NCBI GenBank assembly: GCA_028683855.1
Contig: JAQUHA010000026.1
Coordinates: 1 to 35,059, forward strand
DNA length: 35,059 nucleotides
Reading direction: 5' to 3'
Origin: Desulfuromonadaceae bacterium
GTDB lineage: Bacteria > Desulfobacterota > Desulfuromonadia > Geobacterales > Pseudopelobacteraceae
Shown: positions 1 to 8,253 of the stretch, piece after piece
How the letters are laid out: every line of letters starts with the position of its first letter
Numbering within the stretch: position 1 is the first letter of the stretch
Program-made: the position numbers and the translations under genes
Notes under the pieces: generated by a model
Database searches by the model: none
What the model was told of the DNA's origin: nothing
The model's input: the letters and a program-made list of their open reading frames with translations, nothing else

Positions 1-84
1 GCAGAGGTATACTTCAACGGACTACTTGAACAAGCTGATCTTTCAAAGAACAAGGGGCATTCAACTGGGCTGAACCAAACTTAA
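1..84 (+). CDS. 3' end of an unidentified gene (partial)
   Basis: An open frame enters from the left edge in frame 1 and ends at a TAA at 82-84. It gives a 27-residue tail ending in HSTGLNQT. I do not recognise the family. It is not in frame with the porin remnant that starts about 40 bases later, so the two are separate pieces. It may be the end of an intact gene outside the window or of a mobile element that interrupted the porin gene. Only the open frame supports it. Confidence 0.35.
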   Translation, partial: AEVYFNGLLEQADLSKNKGHSTGLNQT

Positions 85-124
85 TTTCATCATTTTTCTG
101 TCTTGACAACCGTCAGTACCTTAG

Positions 125-295
125 ACCGTAGCACTCGGAACTTCATATATGATTAACCCGACCAACAAGGTCAAAGCGGAGTGGGCAAGAACCCAGACGG
201 GTGATATGTCCTTTTTTGTTGATGCGCCATCCGGTGGAGAGTCGGGGCATAAAGTCATCAACGTATTTTCACTATCCTACAACGTTGTATTTTAA
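125..295 (+). pseudogene. C-terminal remnant of an outer-membrane porin-like protein
   Basis: From just after a TAG at 122-124 an open frame runs to a TAA at 293-295 and encodes about 56 residues. It has alternating polar and hydrophobic stretches (ALGTSYMINPTNKVKAEW, then FFVDAP) and ends in VFSLSYNVVF. A final beta strand with a terminal Phe is the classic signature of a Gram-negative outer-membrane beta-barrel, recognised by the BAM machinery. The internal ATG at 149 could start only a 48-codon product with no signal peptide, so this is read as the 3' remnant of a porin gene whose larger 5' part is missing. It sits 13 bases before a periplasmic binding-like gene, so the intact ancestor was probably the first gene of that operon. 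Confidence 0.5.
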
Positions 296-308
296 GGGGG
301 GGGCGATC

Positions 309-722
309 ATGAAAACTGCGATTATAGTTGTTTTGTTTGCCCTTTCCCTCACGCTTGCCAAAGCTCATGCAGGTGAGATTGTGGTGATCGGAAATGGCAA
401 CGTGCCGAAGATGGACACAGTTACGGTTCAGAAAATTTATACGGGGAAATTCATCAAAGTTTCAGGGGTAAGCGTTAAGCCGGTTGGTGTCAAGCCAGGA
501 GCTGTTACGCGCAATACCTTCCTGCGGGAATTTCTCAATCAGGACGAGGAAAAGTATACCGCCTACTGGACTGTTCGCCGTTATATAGGAAAAGGTGTGC
601 CGCCGGCAGATCTGCAGAGCGCTGCCGAAGTGATAAAATATGTTCAGTCAACGCCGGGGGGGGTCGGATATATCGATGAGGCTGAACTTAAGCCCGGAAT
701 GAATGTGGTCGCTAGAAGATAA
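309..722 (+). CDS. Small periplasmic phosphate-binding-like protein
   Basis: A 137-residue protein starting at ATG 309 behind a strong AAGGGGGG ribosome site; the longer upstream frame is ignored because residues 1-21 from this ATG form a clean Sec signal peptide (MKTAIIVVLFALSLTLA, cleavage near AHAG). The mature part begins EIVVIGNGNVPKMDTVTVQKIYTG. It resembles half of a PstS-type substrate-binding fold (PBP-like family), including the KIYTGKF element and a VGYIDEAEL motif near the end. At this length it is about half a normal solute-binding protein. No permease or ATPase genes are nearby, so transport is unlikely. With the porin remnant upstream and a chemoreceptor downstream, a ligand-capture or sensing role is plausible. 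Function is inferred from fold resemblance only. Confidence 0.75.
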   Translation: MKTAIIVVLFALSLTLAKAHAGEIVVIGNGNVPKMDTVTVQKIYTGKFIKVSGVSVKPVGVKPGAVTRNTFLREFLNQDEEKYTAYWTVRRYIGKGVPPADLQSAAEVIKYVQSTPGGVGYIDEAELKPGMNVVARR

Positions 723-1427
723 ATAATGGCTAATTTAAGAATCGGCAATTCAAATAACATGGGCTAACGCTGTAAGAGGGCGGTTGTAAAATAAAAATCT
801 TGTATTAAAACAGATACAGCATTTACCAAAAAACTTCGTCAAGAAGAGCCTTCTATGATTGACCATTACTCATCCTGAAAAAGCATTTGAAACACGGAGC
901 AACTACGCAACAGATTAAAAATAAAGAACAATTTTCTTTAAAAAGTCTTTTTGAGACTCACCATATTGGTTAATGCTGTTTCTGGTGTGAAGCCTTGATT
1001 TCTCGGTTGCTCCGTTGATCTGTGTTATTCGAACTGCCGTTTCTGGCTCATTAGTTGCTCAGTATTTGCAAATATTTCTGATCAGTGTCCGGTTTGATGT
1101 TTGCTTTACATTACAATTTTCCCTCATCCACCACTTCGGGGCACTTTCTCCCTGATGGAGAAGGAAGAACATCATCTCTTCTCCCTTGGGGAGAAAGTGG
1201 CCGAAGCTCGGATGAGAGGAAACAGAAGGGGTTACTGAGCTATTGCAATCAGCAAGCCAGACAAAACTGCATATTTCTACAAATATTCATAACTATTTTG
1301 AGTCTACGAAACAATAATCACGCTGAATAAAATATTATTTGTGAAGCATAGATCAAACATGATAGCTATAACCAATTATTAAAACTACGTTTGCTTGTGG
1401 TGTTCAAATATATTTTGAAAGGTTCCC
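723..1427. other. 705-bp gap with no convincing gene
   Basis: This AT-rich stretch separates the small periplasmic protein gene from the chemoreceptor gene. The only sizeable open frame (1085-1330, plus) runs through a long inverted repeat and has no protein-like character. No RNA gene or clear promoter was recognised. The inverted repeat at 1121-1219 is listed separately. Confidence 0.6.
1121..1219. repeat. REP-like long imperfect inverted repeat
   Basis: The left arm at 1121-1152 begins CCCTCATCCACCACTTCGG and ends CACTTTCTCCC. The right arm at 1188-1219 begins GGGAGAAAGTGGCCGAAG and ends GGATGAGAGG. The arms are close to reverse complements over about 32 bases and enclose a loop of about 35 bases, itself rich in GGAGAAGGAAG/CTTCTCCC motifs. 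This is the look of an intergenic palindromic repeat spread in many copies in a genome. A plain terminator is less likely because there is no T-run and no gene ends nearby. Confidence 0.6.
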
Positions 1428-3878
1428 GTGAAAATAAAAACAAAACTCATTTTGAACATGATTATCGGGGCATTTGCCGTATGGTCAATTGTCATTACCA
1501 GTGTTTTTGCTCTAAACTTCATCAAGAGCAAACTTTTTTATCTGACACAAAAAAGTACTCCGTATCAAATTCATACAGTAGAACTTCAGAAAGATCTCCA
1601 AACAGCTATTACTGACCTTGTGAAAGTCAGTTCCGCACGTAATAATCAGGAATATCAAAACTTCAAAGCAGAAGCTGACAAATCGCTCACGAATGTAAAG
1701 GCTACTCAGCGGGTTCTTGAAGAGATGAGCAACAGTAAAATGGAAGCGACTGAAGAGTTGTCTCAGATTGCTGAAGAACTTTTTAATGCCGCACTGGCGC
1801 GTATTACCACTGATAAAACGGCATCTGATGCGAATATAAAAATAGCTGGGCGTTTGAAAGAGTCATCTGGCAGACTAAAAGAGCTTGATAAACGAATCCG
1901 CCTTCTCCAAGCTGGTCGTGCTAAATCCTTTGCTGCGGCAATGAAGGATACCAGCGGTTACTCTGCTAAACAGCGGGGTGTCGAAGAGCTACGTAATCTG
2001 ATCAAAGACCTGCAGATGATATTTATTACTGTTCAAAACGCCCAGAAAAGCACAACGGTTCTGATTGCCAAAGGTAAGATAAATTCGGTAATGGGGCGTA
2101 TTGGAAAGAATGACTACCATAACAGCAATGAAACCATTGCAAGAGATAGCAAACAGGTTTCCGACAGACTTGCAGAATATATACAACTTCAGTCAGCTAC
2201 ACTTACCGCTAAGGATGATGCTGCAAAGGCAAAATCGACTGAAACGGGGAAGAGTCTCTCTGAAAGTTTGAATGCTCTTTATTTGACGCTTGACCAAGAG
2301 GTGACGCTGGCCGGCGAAAGAGTCGCTACTGAAACGCAGAAACAGGGAAATATCTACGGTCAATCAAATGCCGCCAACTCGATTCTGCTTGATAACTCTG
2401 AACTGGTTGCCTTGGGAATCATGATGGAAGGGTTGACAAACCGGTTATTTACCTTGGAGACCTCTGATGAAATCGACAAGTTAGATCCAGAAATCAGAGT
2501 TTTTTTCTCTAAGATCAACGAGCGCGCCGTTGCCGTGGAGAGAATGTTGACAACGCTAGACGCCAAAGATGAAATAAAGATACTTAAAGGTGTAGTCGCA
2601 TCTCTTAGTGGGATTAGAAACGATCTCTATGCTACAGACGGCATAATCAACGCACTCAAAAAACATCTGGCTGCGACAGACCAAGCTGTTAAAGCCGGTG
2701 ACAAGTTGTTGAGTGTCGTTCTCAAACAGGCTGAAAAAGGGAAAGAAAGTGTTAACAGTGCCAGGGGTGAGCAGGAAAAGGCTATCAGTGCAGTCAACAA
2801 GATGGTCAAGTCCAGCATTATCCTGCTAATAGCTATAGGTTCTGTGGCAGCTGTTATCGGCACCTTCTTTGGTGTCTGGAGTTTTCGCTCAGTTGTTAGC
2901 CCACTCACCAAACTTGTTGAAGTGGCTGAAAGCGTTGCCGAAGGAAATCTAAACATAAGAGAGATTAAAAAAAGTAGTGATGAATTCGGACAGGTACAAA
3001 GGGCTATGGATAAGATGCTACACAATCTGCGTGATATGGTCGCCAGTATTACAGAGACAACATCTACTGTTGCCAAGAGCTCTCAGGAACTTGCCTCTAC
3101 TGCTGATGAGCTGGAAAGAAACTCTAAAAATCAGACCAGTGGCATTGAAACGACCGTCACCTCCATGACTGAAATGACACAAACAATTCAGGATGTTTCA
3201 TCTAATACTTTGAACACTTCTGATTCCGCTGCACGTATGAAGCAGATTGCACTGGAAGGTCAAAAAGCGCTGGATGACACTTCAAAAGAGCTGTTTGCAT
3301 TTGCCGATATTGTTAAACAGTCGGCTGAAAAGACCGAGTCTCTTGGGACAAAATCTGAAGCTATCAACGAAATAGTTAAGATTATTAAGGATATCGCTGA
3401 CCAGACGAACCTGTTGGCATTGAATGCCTCCATTGAAGCGGCGAGGGCGGGTGAAATGGGTCGCGGCTTCGCTGTGGTTGCCGACAGTGTTAAACAGCTG
3501 GCACAACGTACCATAGAATCTTCAGGGGAAATTAGCCAAACTGTCAGAGAGATGCGTGAAGAGGTCGATTCATCAGTCGTTATAATGAACAAAGAACGTA
3601 AGGCGATAGAAGGTATTATTGAACACATTAATGGTACGCTCAGCTCTATGGGTGATATTGTAAGTCATGTTGAGCAGGTTTTTGTCATGGTACAGACGAT
3701 AGCAATTGCAGCTGAAGAGCAGTCTGCGACAGCTGAAGATGTCAATCGCACGATGATTGGAATAAATGGTGTGACTCGTCAATTGAGTCTGTCTGTTGTT
3801 GAAATAAAGAGAACCTCAGAAAATTTTGCTAAACTCGCTGGTGATCTACAGCAGATGGTCGGCTGGTTTAAATTATAA
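1428..3878 (+). CDS. Methyl-accepting chemotaxis protein with large helical sensor region
   Basis: An 816-residue chemoreceptor starting at GTG 1428, chosen because AAAGG lies just upstream and the first residues (MKIKTKLILNMIIGAF) are a typical receptor N-terminus. Order: membrane helix about 8-29; long, mostly helical periplasmic sensor region about 30-460; second membrane helix about 462-486; HAMP about 487-540; cytoplasmic signalling domain to the end, with the conserved hairpin tip ([20 protein letters not shown]) near 655-680. The roughly 430-residue sensor region is much larger than a four-helix-bundle or single Cache domain and was not assigned to a family. No C-terminal CheR-docking pentapeptide is seen. 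The downstream periplasmic binding-protein gene starts 33 bases later, suggesting that the receptor senses a ligand through a binding protein. No cheA or cheW is adjacent, so it must signal through a distant array. Confidence 0.93.
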   Translation: MKIKTKLILNMIIGAFAVWSIVITSVFALNFIKSKLFYLTQKSTPYQIHTVELQKDLQTAITDLVKVSSARNNQEYQNFKAEADKSLTNVKATQRVLEEMSNSKMEATEELSQIAEELFNAALARITTDKTASDANIKIAGRLKESSGRLKELDKRIRLLQAGRAKSFAAAMKDTSGYSAKQRGVEELRNLIKDLQMIFITVQNAQKSTTVLIAKGKINSVMGRIGKNDYHNSNETIARDSKQVSDRLAEYIQLQSATLTAKDDAAKAKSTETGKSLSESLNALYLTLDQEVTLAGERVATETQKQGNIYGQSNAANSILLDNSELVALGIMMEGLTNRLFTLETSDEIDKLDPEIRVFFSKINERAVAVERMLTTLDAKDEIKILKGVVASLSGIRNDLYATDGIINALKKHLAATDQAVKAGDKLLSVVLKQAEKGKESVNSARGEQEKAISAVNKMVKSSIILLIAIGSVAAVIGTFFGVWSFRSVVSPLTKLVEVAESVAEGNLNIREIKKSSDEFGQVQRAMDKMLHNLRDMVASITETTSTVAKSSQELASTADELERNSKNQTSGIETTVTSMTEMTQTIQDVSSNTLNTSDSAARMKQIALEGQKALDDTSKELFAFADIVKQSAEKTESLGTKSEAINEIVKIIKDIADQTNLLALNASIEAARAGEMGRGFAVVADSVKQLAQRTIESSGEISQTVREMREEVDSSVVIMNKERKAIEGIIEHINGTLSSMGDIVSHVEQVFVMVQTIAIAAEEQSATAEDVNRTMIGINGVTRQLSLSVVEIKRTSENFAKLAGDLQQMVGWFKL

Positions 3879-3911
3879 ATAAAATATCACACCACAAGGG
3901 GGATTTACAAA

Positions 3912-4682
3912 ATGAAAAGATCAATCGCAGTAGTTGTAGTTATGGCTTTAGTGGCAGCAACCTCAGTAACAGTGTTAGCAGCAGAAAGTATCACTCTGAT
4001 TGGTGGATCAACATCTATATCAACTGTTATTAATCCTATAAAGGAGGCTTTTGAGAAAAAAGTCGGTATAACCTTGAATGCCACAGCTGCAGGCTCCAAA
4101 GTCGCACTACAGAAATTGGATGCTGGAGATGCAGATGTAGCAACAGCGGGGCATACGCCAGAAGAGTTATTCGCTAACATCAAGAAAGATAACATCAAAC
4201 TTAAAAATACGCATGAATCTATTAATGTCATCAAGCTGGCTGAACCGGCTAATTATTCTATAGTTATAAACCCCGCTAATTCAGTGACCAAACTCTCTAA
4301 AGAGCAGCTTGAGGGTATCTTTACCGGTAAAATATCAAACTGGAAAGATGTTGGCGGCAACGACGCAGCAATACTCTGTATTGTCAGCAATCTTAGCCCC
4401 GGCAGCAATTCTGTTTTTTCCAAAGTTTTTCTTGGTGGCAAAAAAATCGCCATAGACACTCTCGATGCCTCCAATGCTGCTGACCTCCGCCAAAACATCG
4501 CTACAAACCCAGATTCAATTGGTTATCTCCCTTCTGCAATGGTTGATACTACAATAAAATCTGTTGATACCTTGCCGATGCAGTCAAGCCCTATCATCAT
4601 GCTAACAATCGGTAAACCGTCACCAAAGGTTCAGAAGCTGGCAGATTTTATTCTTGGTGAAGGGAAACACTATATTAAATAG
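3912..4682 (+). CDS. PstS-like periplasmic substrate-binding protein
   Basis: A 256-residue protein with an AAGGGGG ribosome site and a Sec signal peptide (residues 1-23, ending VTVLAAES). The mature region has features of the phosphate-binding-protein superfamily: an early GGSTSIS segment that would contact an oxyanion, an ATAAGSKVALQKL segment, the hinge motif LEGIFTGKISNWKDVGG, and a late IGYLPSA. In PstS the equivalent of ISNWKDVGG is highly conserved. No pstCAB transport genes follow, so a receptor-coupled sensing role with the upstream chemoreceptor is more likely than uptake. The ligand cannot be told from sequence; phosphate, another oxyanion or an organic acid are all possible. Very likely cotranscribed with the receptor gene. 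Confidence 0.85.
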   Translation: MKRSIAVVVVMALVAATSVTVLAAESITLIGGSTSISTVINPIKEAFEKKVGITLNATAAGSKVALQKLDAGDADVATAGHTPEELFANIKKDNIKLKNTHESINVIKLAEPANYSIVINPANSVTKLSKEQLEGIFTGKISNWKDVGGNDAAILCIVSNLSPGSNSVFSKVFLGGKKIAIDTLDASNAADLRQNIATNPDSIGYLPSAMVDTTIKSVDTLPMQSSPIIMLTIGKPSPKVQKLADFILGEGKHYIK

Positions 4683-4780
4683 TCTTCATTCAGAAGCATA
4701 ACTTACTGAATTTATTTACATATCTTGTATAAAACAGTTTAATTGTCTATTTGTTTGTGCTATCCTTCTACCCGTAACAG

Positions 4781-5029
4781 CTTGTAACTATTGCACATTA
4801 TGGTTTTAGGTGCCCTTGGCATACGACAAAGACAGACACGACAGATGAGCATTTTCTCCGTCACAGCCAGGGTCTCAAGTTTGAGTGGGCCGATATCAAG
4901 CACGATCTGAAGGCACTTCAGGAAGCCCCCTGGAAGAAAACAGCTCAACGCTAGAGGTCAGTACAGAATGCCAGGGAACCTGCGGCAAGGTGTTCAAGGC
5001 AACAGGTGTTGCAGTGCCGCCGACGATCA
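4781..5029 (+). pseudogene. Decayed C-terminal fragment of a probable transposase
   Basis: Two frames read as one broken protein tail. The first (4781-4954) gives FRCPWHTTKTD and then GLKFEWADIKHDLKALQE before a TAG at 4952. The second, in another frame, gives LEVSTECQGTCGKVFKATG and VAVPPTIR. From memory, the order of a D-L-x-x-L-Q-E helix followed by GKVF-A-GVA-PP-T-R resembles the extreme C-terminus of IS1634/IS4-type transposases. The family name is low confidence. A frameshift, an internal stop and the absence of the catalytic region show that it is dead. No terminal inverted repeats were identified. Confidence 0.4.
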
Positions 5030-5235
5030 GAGCGTATATGGATGGTTATGCTCCGGTTGCCGCCTTAAGAGAGTTAAACCCCAAACTGCCGATTATTATC
5101 TCCAGCGGTTTCGGGGATGCCGATGTTACCTCAAAAATAGGAGGTGACAATATTACCGGTTTGATCAGCAAGCCTTATGACGGAAATAGATTGCGTGGTG
5201 TGTTGAAGCAGGCTCTTGAGGTGTGTTATACCTGA
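5030..5235 (+). pseudogene. Receiver-domain C-terminal fragment (hybrid kinase or response regulator remnant)
   Basis: The frame continues from the transposase tail into about 66 residues that match the second half of a CheY-like receiver domain. DGY followed by ALRELNPKLPIIISSGFGD corresponds to the alpha-3/beta-4 region after the MDG motif. GLISKPYDGNRLRGVLKQAL contains the conserved Lys-Pro pair and the last helix. The LPIIISSGFGDA wording is typical of receiver domains at the C-terminus of hybrid histidine kinases. The phosphoacceptor Asp and the first half are absent, so it cannot act as a receiver. Its last bases overlap the convergent methyltransferase gene by 10 bp. Confidence 0.65.
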
Positions 5236-5909
5236 TTCAATTTTCCGAGGAAAACGGCATGACGGAGACCACCGCGCCCCGGACGTTCGATGGTAACAGT
5301 AAAGCCGGCATTTTTCAGGCGTTTATCAAATCCTTCGTCGTACTGCTCCCCCCAGACCGCTGCAACTCCACCCTGTTTAAGGGCTGACCGCATATTCTCA
5401 ATTGCCCTGCTTCCGTAGAGTGGGTCGTTAATATGGTCGGATTTAGCGTGCGGCCCACGATAGAGATCGAGAATTATCGCGTCAAACTTTGCACTCCCGC
5501 CATTATTGGCGTATTGGTGAATCAGCTGTGCAACGTCGCCAATTACTATCTCAACACGGGGGTCATTTACTGCACTCTCTGTAACTGTTGCCAGAGTGGT
5601 ACGGCACCATTCAACCACTGTCAGGTTAAGCTCTGCTACGATAATTTTTGCGGAAGATGGCAGGGTGTCAAGAACTGCTCTTAGCGTAAACCCCATTCCG
5701 AGCCCCCCGACCAGCACAAACGGACTTTCGCTACTCTTTAAATGTTCGCACCCCGACTCTCCAAGTACTATTTCAGATCTGTTGGAGAGACTGTTCATAA
5801 GGATTTGAGAACCGATAGTTATCAGGAAATCACGTTCACCACGTTGACGGAGTTCGAGAATCCCCTCTTCTGTTTTAACACTTTCAACTGTTTTCCAGGG
5901 TTGTGCCAT
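5226..5909 (-). CDS. Spermidine-synthase-like methyltransferase-fold protein
   Basis: A 227-residue Rossmann-fold protein of the spermine/spermidine synthase-like group. The nucleotide-binding loop is VLVGGLGMGFTLRAVL near residues 65-80. An acidic residue follows the next strand (IIVAELN), then VEIVIGDVAQLI and FDAIILDLYRGPH, which match motifs of decarboxy-SAM or SAM binding. It is shorter than typical spermidine synthases (about 280 residues) and starts with a compact N-terminal beta region, as in the stand-alone synthase-like proteins whose substrate is often unknown. True polyamine aminopropyltransferase activity is therefore not assured. It lies downstream of the GreA-like gene on the same strand with a 32-base gap and may be cotranscribed. 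Confidence 0.8.
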   Translation of the reverse strand: MAQPWKTVESVKTEEGILELRQRGERDFLITIGSQILMNSLSNRSEIVLGESGCEHLKSSESPFVLVGGLGMGFTLRAVLDTLPSSAKIIVAELNLTVVEWCRTTLATVTESAVNDPRVEIVIGDVAQLIHQYANNGGSAKFDAIILDLYRGPHAKSDHINDPLYGSRAIENMRSALKQGGVAAVWGEQYDEGFDKRLKNAGFTVTIERPGRGGLRHAVFLGKLNQV

Positions 5910-5941
5910 AGCTATACACCTTTTTAAACTGATCTTTTCTT

Positions 5942-6430
5942 TCAGATAACTTCGATTATTTCAAACTCTCTGCCGTAACGGTCTGCCCCGATCAGAACGG
6001 AATCTCCGACACTTTTGCCGATAAGGTTCCGCCCCAGCGGTGAAGCGGGGGTGATAACTACGATCTCTTTTTCCGTCTCTCTGTCGGTAATTCTCATGCC
6101 CCCCTCCAGAGGACCTATAAAAACTACCCTTTCTATATCTTCGGCGTTGGCAAGAGTTACCAGTGCGGTGACTCCGATTCTGCTTTCGTTGTCAAAAGAT
6201 TTGAGTTCAAGCCCTCTGTAGGCGGACATGGCACGCTTTATCTCCTGTGCTCTGTTAGCCTGACCCTGTGCAAGATATGATGCTTCAAGTGCCAGAGTCT
6301 CATATTTATTGTCAGGGATGTTCTCTTCGTCAGTTGAAGCTTCATGAGCCGTTTTAGCAGCGTTCAGCTGAATCTCCGAGTCGAGGGTGAGTTTTTTTAT
6401 TATGAGTTCGAGAAGATGATTCTTGTTCAT
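5942..6430 (-). CDS. GreA/GreB-family transcription elongation factor-like protein
   Basis: A 162-residue protein with the two-part layout of Gre factors: an N-terminal helical part (residues 1-75, predicted coiled coil, with DEENIPDNKYETLALEASYL), which in GreA enters the RNA polymerase secondary channel, and a C-terminal FKBP-like domain (about 90-162) ending in ITPASPLGRNLIGKSVGDSV. The latter matches the S-P-L-G-x-x-L-x-G-x-x-x-G-D signature of the Gre C-terminal domain. The N-terminal half does not closely match classical GreA, so it may be a divergent paralogue rather than the main transcript-cleavage factor. A hairpin with a T-run separates it from the upstream kinase gene, so it probably has its own promoter in 6431-6474. 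Confidence 0.82.
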   Translation of the reverse strand: MNKNHLLELIIKKLTLDSEIQLNAAKTAHEASTDEENIPDNKYETLALEASYLAQGQANRAQEIKRAMSAYRGLELKSFDNESRIGVTALVTLANAEDIERVVFIGPLEGGMRITDRETEKEIVVITPASPLGRNLIGKSVGDSVLIGADRYGREFEIIEVI

Positions 6431-6474
6431 TTTTATTGTTCTCTCTCAGCAGAGGCCCGGTTCCTCTAAAATAA

Positions 6475-6500
6475 AAACCACAGGAGATCCACTGTGGTTT
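6475..6500 (-). terminator. Rho-independent terminator after the receiver/histidine kinase gene
   Basis: A perfect 9-bp stem (AAACCACAG / CTGTGGTTT) with an 8-base loop. On the minus strand it is followed by TTTTTAT, so it terminates transcription coming from the kinase gene ending at 6557. Confidence 0.75.
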
Positions 6501-6556
6501 GAAGTGATGATAAGGGTATAGAAAATAGCATGGTGTCGAAGGTCGCGGCAACGGCT

Positions 6557-7762
6557 TTATCTTAAAATCGGAAACTCCAGCCTGAATGTTGTCCCGTTCG
6601 GAGAGGATTCCTCAACCCCCATAAAACCTTCGTACATCCGTGCAATACGCTGGGCAACCGGAAGCCCCATCCCTGTGCCGCGACTTTTGGTACTGAAGAA
6701 CGGTTCGAATATATTCTCGAGCAGATCTTCGGGAATTCCGCAACCTGAGTCGGAAACCCTGATGATAACTCTGTCATCTGCTTCTGTAACTTCAAAGATA
6801 AGAGAGCCACCATGACTCATTGCATCTAGAGCATTCAGAAAAAGATTGGTGAAAATCTGCTCCAGTTCGGTTGCATCGGCTTTGATAGGAGAGGGTATGC
6901 AGTGATAGCGCCGGTCTATAACTATTTTTCTTGTTTCAATCTGAGTTGCAAAGGATTCAACTACGTTATCTATGACCTCGTCAATATGCACGTTTGATGA
7001 GATGTTTCGGGTGCGGCGTGAGGCATCCAGTAATCTGCGAATTATGGAATCAATTCGTTCTACCTCTTTAAGAACCTTGGATTGGTAATCAAGCTGGTCA
7101 GGTTCATCAGTCGTTTGACGCATTAGCTGGATAAAGAGCGAAATAGAGTTAAGGGGGTTACGGATTTCATGAGCCATTCCGGCGGAAAGATAGCCCAGCG
7201 CCGCCAGTTTTTCCGACTGCAGAATCTCTTTCTGGGCAGTCTGCAGTGCTTCGGATTTTTCACGCACACGTCTCTGCAGTTCCAGATTCCACTGCTCAAT
7301 CTCTGAAAGCAGCTCTTCCTGCTGTTTCTGAAGCTGTCTGTTGTGAAGCTCAATTTCTCTGATTCTTAAGACGTTATTCAGGCGTTCTGCCAGATTGCGA
7401 TTGTTGAATGGTTTAAGGATGTATTCTGACGCCCCGTTTTTCATCAATTCAACAGCAACCTCTTCGCTCCCTCTCCCGGTCAGCATCACGACGTATGTAT
7501 CAGGAAAACGGATCTTAATCTGTTGGAGCGCTGTAAGGCCGTCCATGTCGGGCAGCATATAATCAAGAAGCACCAATTCAGGGGAGTGCCGGATAATAAG
7601 CTCAAAGCCCGAGTTGGCGCTCTCTGCTGCGTATATTCTGAAGCCCTGTTTTGAAAGTATCAGTGAAGTCAGTTCGAGAATATTTTTGTCGTCGTCGATG
7701 ACGACGACTGAAACTTTTTTTTCGGTAGGCTGCGTATTAGTGGGCATTGTCGTTATATTCAT
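6557..7762 (-). CDS. Receiver-histidine kinase fusion (two-component sensor)
   Basis: A 401-residue soluble protein with an N-terminal receiver domain (about 17-125; acidic pocket near D23-D25, phosphoacceptor D67 in LVLLDYMLPDMDG, K118 in ILKPF). A coiled-coil linker (about 130-185), a HisKA domain with H198 in MAHEIRNPLNS, and a C-terminal HATPase domain follow. The HATPase has the N box (FTNLFLNALDAM), G1 (VSDSGCGIP), F box (FEPFFSTK) and G2 (GTGMGLP). It has no membrane segment or sensor domain, so it is a cytoplasmic kinase driven by phosphorylation of its own receiver, a layout common in delta-proteobacteria. It begins 8 bases after the stress-protein gene and is last in the operon regulator - Usp - kinase. 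Its partner could be the regulator two genes upstream. The ATG at 7762 lacks an obvious ribosome site. Confidence 0.93.
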   Translation of the reverse strand: MNITTMPTNTQPTEKKVSVVVIDDDKNILELTSLILSKQGFRIYAAESANSGFELIIRHSPELVLLDYMLPDMDGLTALQQIKIRFPDTYVVMLTGRGSEEVAVELMKNGASEYILKPFNNRNLAERLNNVLRIREIELHNRQLQKQQEELLSEIEQWNLELQRRVREKSEALQTAQKEILQSEKLAALGYLSAGMAHEIRNPLNSISLFIQLMRQTTDEPDQLDYQSKVLKEVERIDSIIRRLLDASRRTRNISSNVHIDEVIDNVVESFATQIETRKIVIDRRYHCIPSPIKADATELEQIFTNLFLNALDAMSHGGSLIFEVTEADDRVIIRVSDSGCGIPEDLLENIFEPFFSTKSRGTGMGLPVAQRIARMYEGFMGVEESSPNGTTFRLEFPILR

Positions 7763-7770
7763 TTATGAAA

Positions 7771-8226
7771 TCAACTTCCGCCGGCAGTGAGGCGAACTGT
7801 CAGAACAGGGCAGCTTGCGGATCGGACAACTCGTTCTGCTGTGCTTCCGAAAAGTATGTGGTCTATGCCGGTTCTGCCGTGAGTGCCGAGTACTATTAAA
7901 GATGCTTCCAACTCTGCAGCGGCTGTGATTATTTCGTCATATGGGATGCCCCGCAGTATCTGTGTTTTAAAGTTTGAAAAAATCCCAAGATTTTTTTTGC
8001 AGAATTCCTCCATCATTTTGACTGCACTATCCTCAATCTCCCTCTCCAGTTCGTCAAATGATATGTGTGGTACGTAGAACCCCCGAAGATCTACAGGTTC
8101 GTTAATGACGTGAATGATTGTTATTTCAGAGTTAAACTGCTCTGCCAGCTTCAAGGCGTAGGTAAAGGCTGATTCGGAGTTGTTGGAAAAATCCACGGCT
8201 ACAAGTATCTTCTCAAATGATTTCAT
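7771..8226 (-). CDS. Universal stress protein, UspA family
   Basis: A 151-residue single-domain Usp. It starts KILVAVDFSNNSESAF, as expected of the fold, and near residues 113-146 carries the ATP-binding pattern G-x2-G-x9-G-S (GTHGRTGIDHILFGS) followed by ERVVRSASCPVLTVR. This places it with the ATP-binding Usp proteins rather than the UspA type that lacks the motif. The ribosome site AAAGGAG precedes the ATG. It sits between a single-domain response regulator (27-base gap) and a receiver-kinase (8-base gap) in one apparent operon, so its expression or activity may be tied to that phosphorelay. Its signal is unknown. Confidence 0.93.
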   Translation of the reverse strand: MKSFEKILVAVDFSNNSESAFTYALKLAEQFNSEITIIHVINEPVDLRGFYVPHISFDELEREIEDSAVKMMEEFCKKNLGIFSNFKTQILRGIPYDEIITAAAELEASLIVLGTHGRTGIDHILFGSTAERVVRSASCPVLTVRLTAGGS

Positions 8227-8253
8227 TTTGAACTCTCCTTTCAGACGATCCGG

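Noticed and set aside
120-308. A c-di-GMP (GEMM) or other riboswitch upstream of the small periplasmic protein
   Set aside because: The GC-rich stems seen there are explained by the porin coding remnant, and the conserved GEMM core words were not found.
1085-1330. An 81-codon open frame in the gap before the chemoreceptor
   Set aside because: It spans the long inverted repeat, has no ribosome site and no family resemblance.
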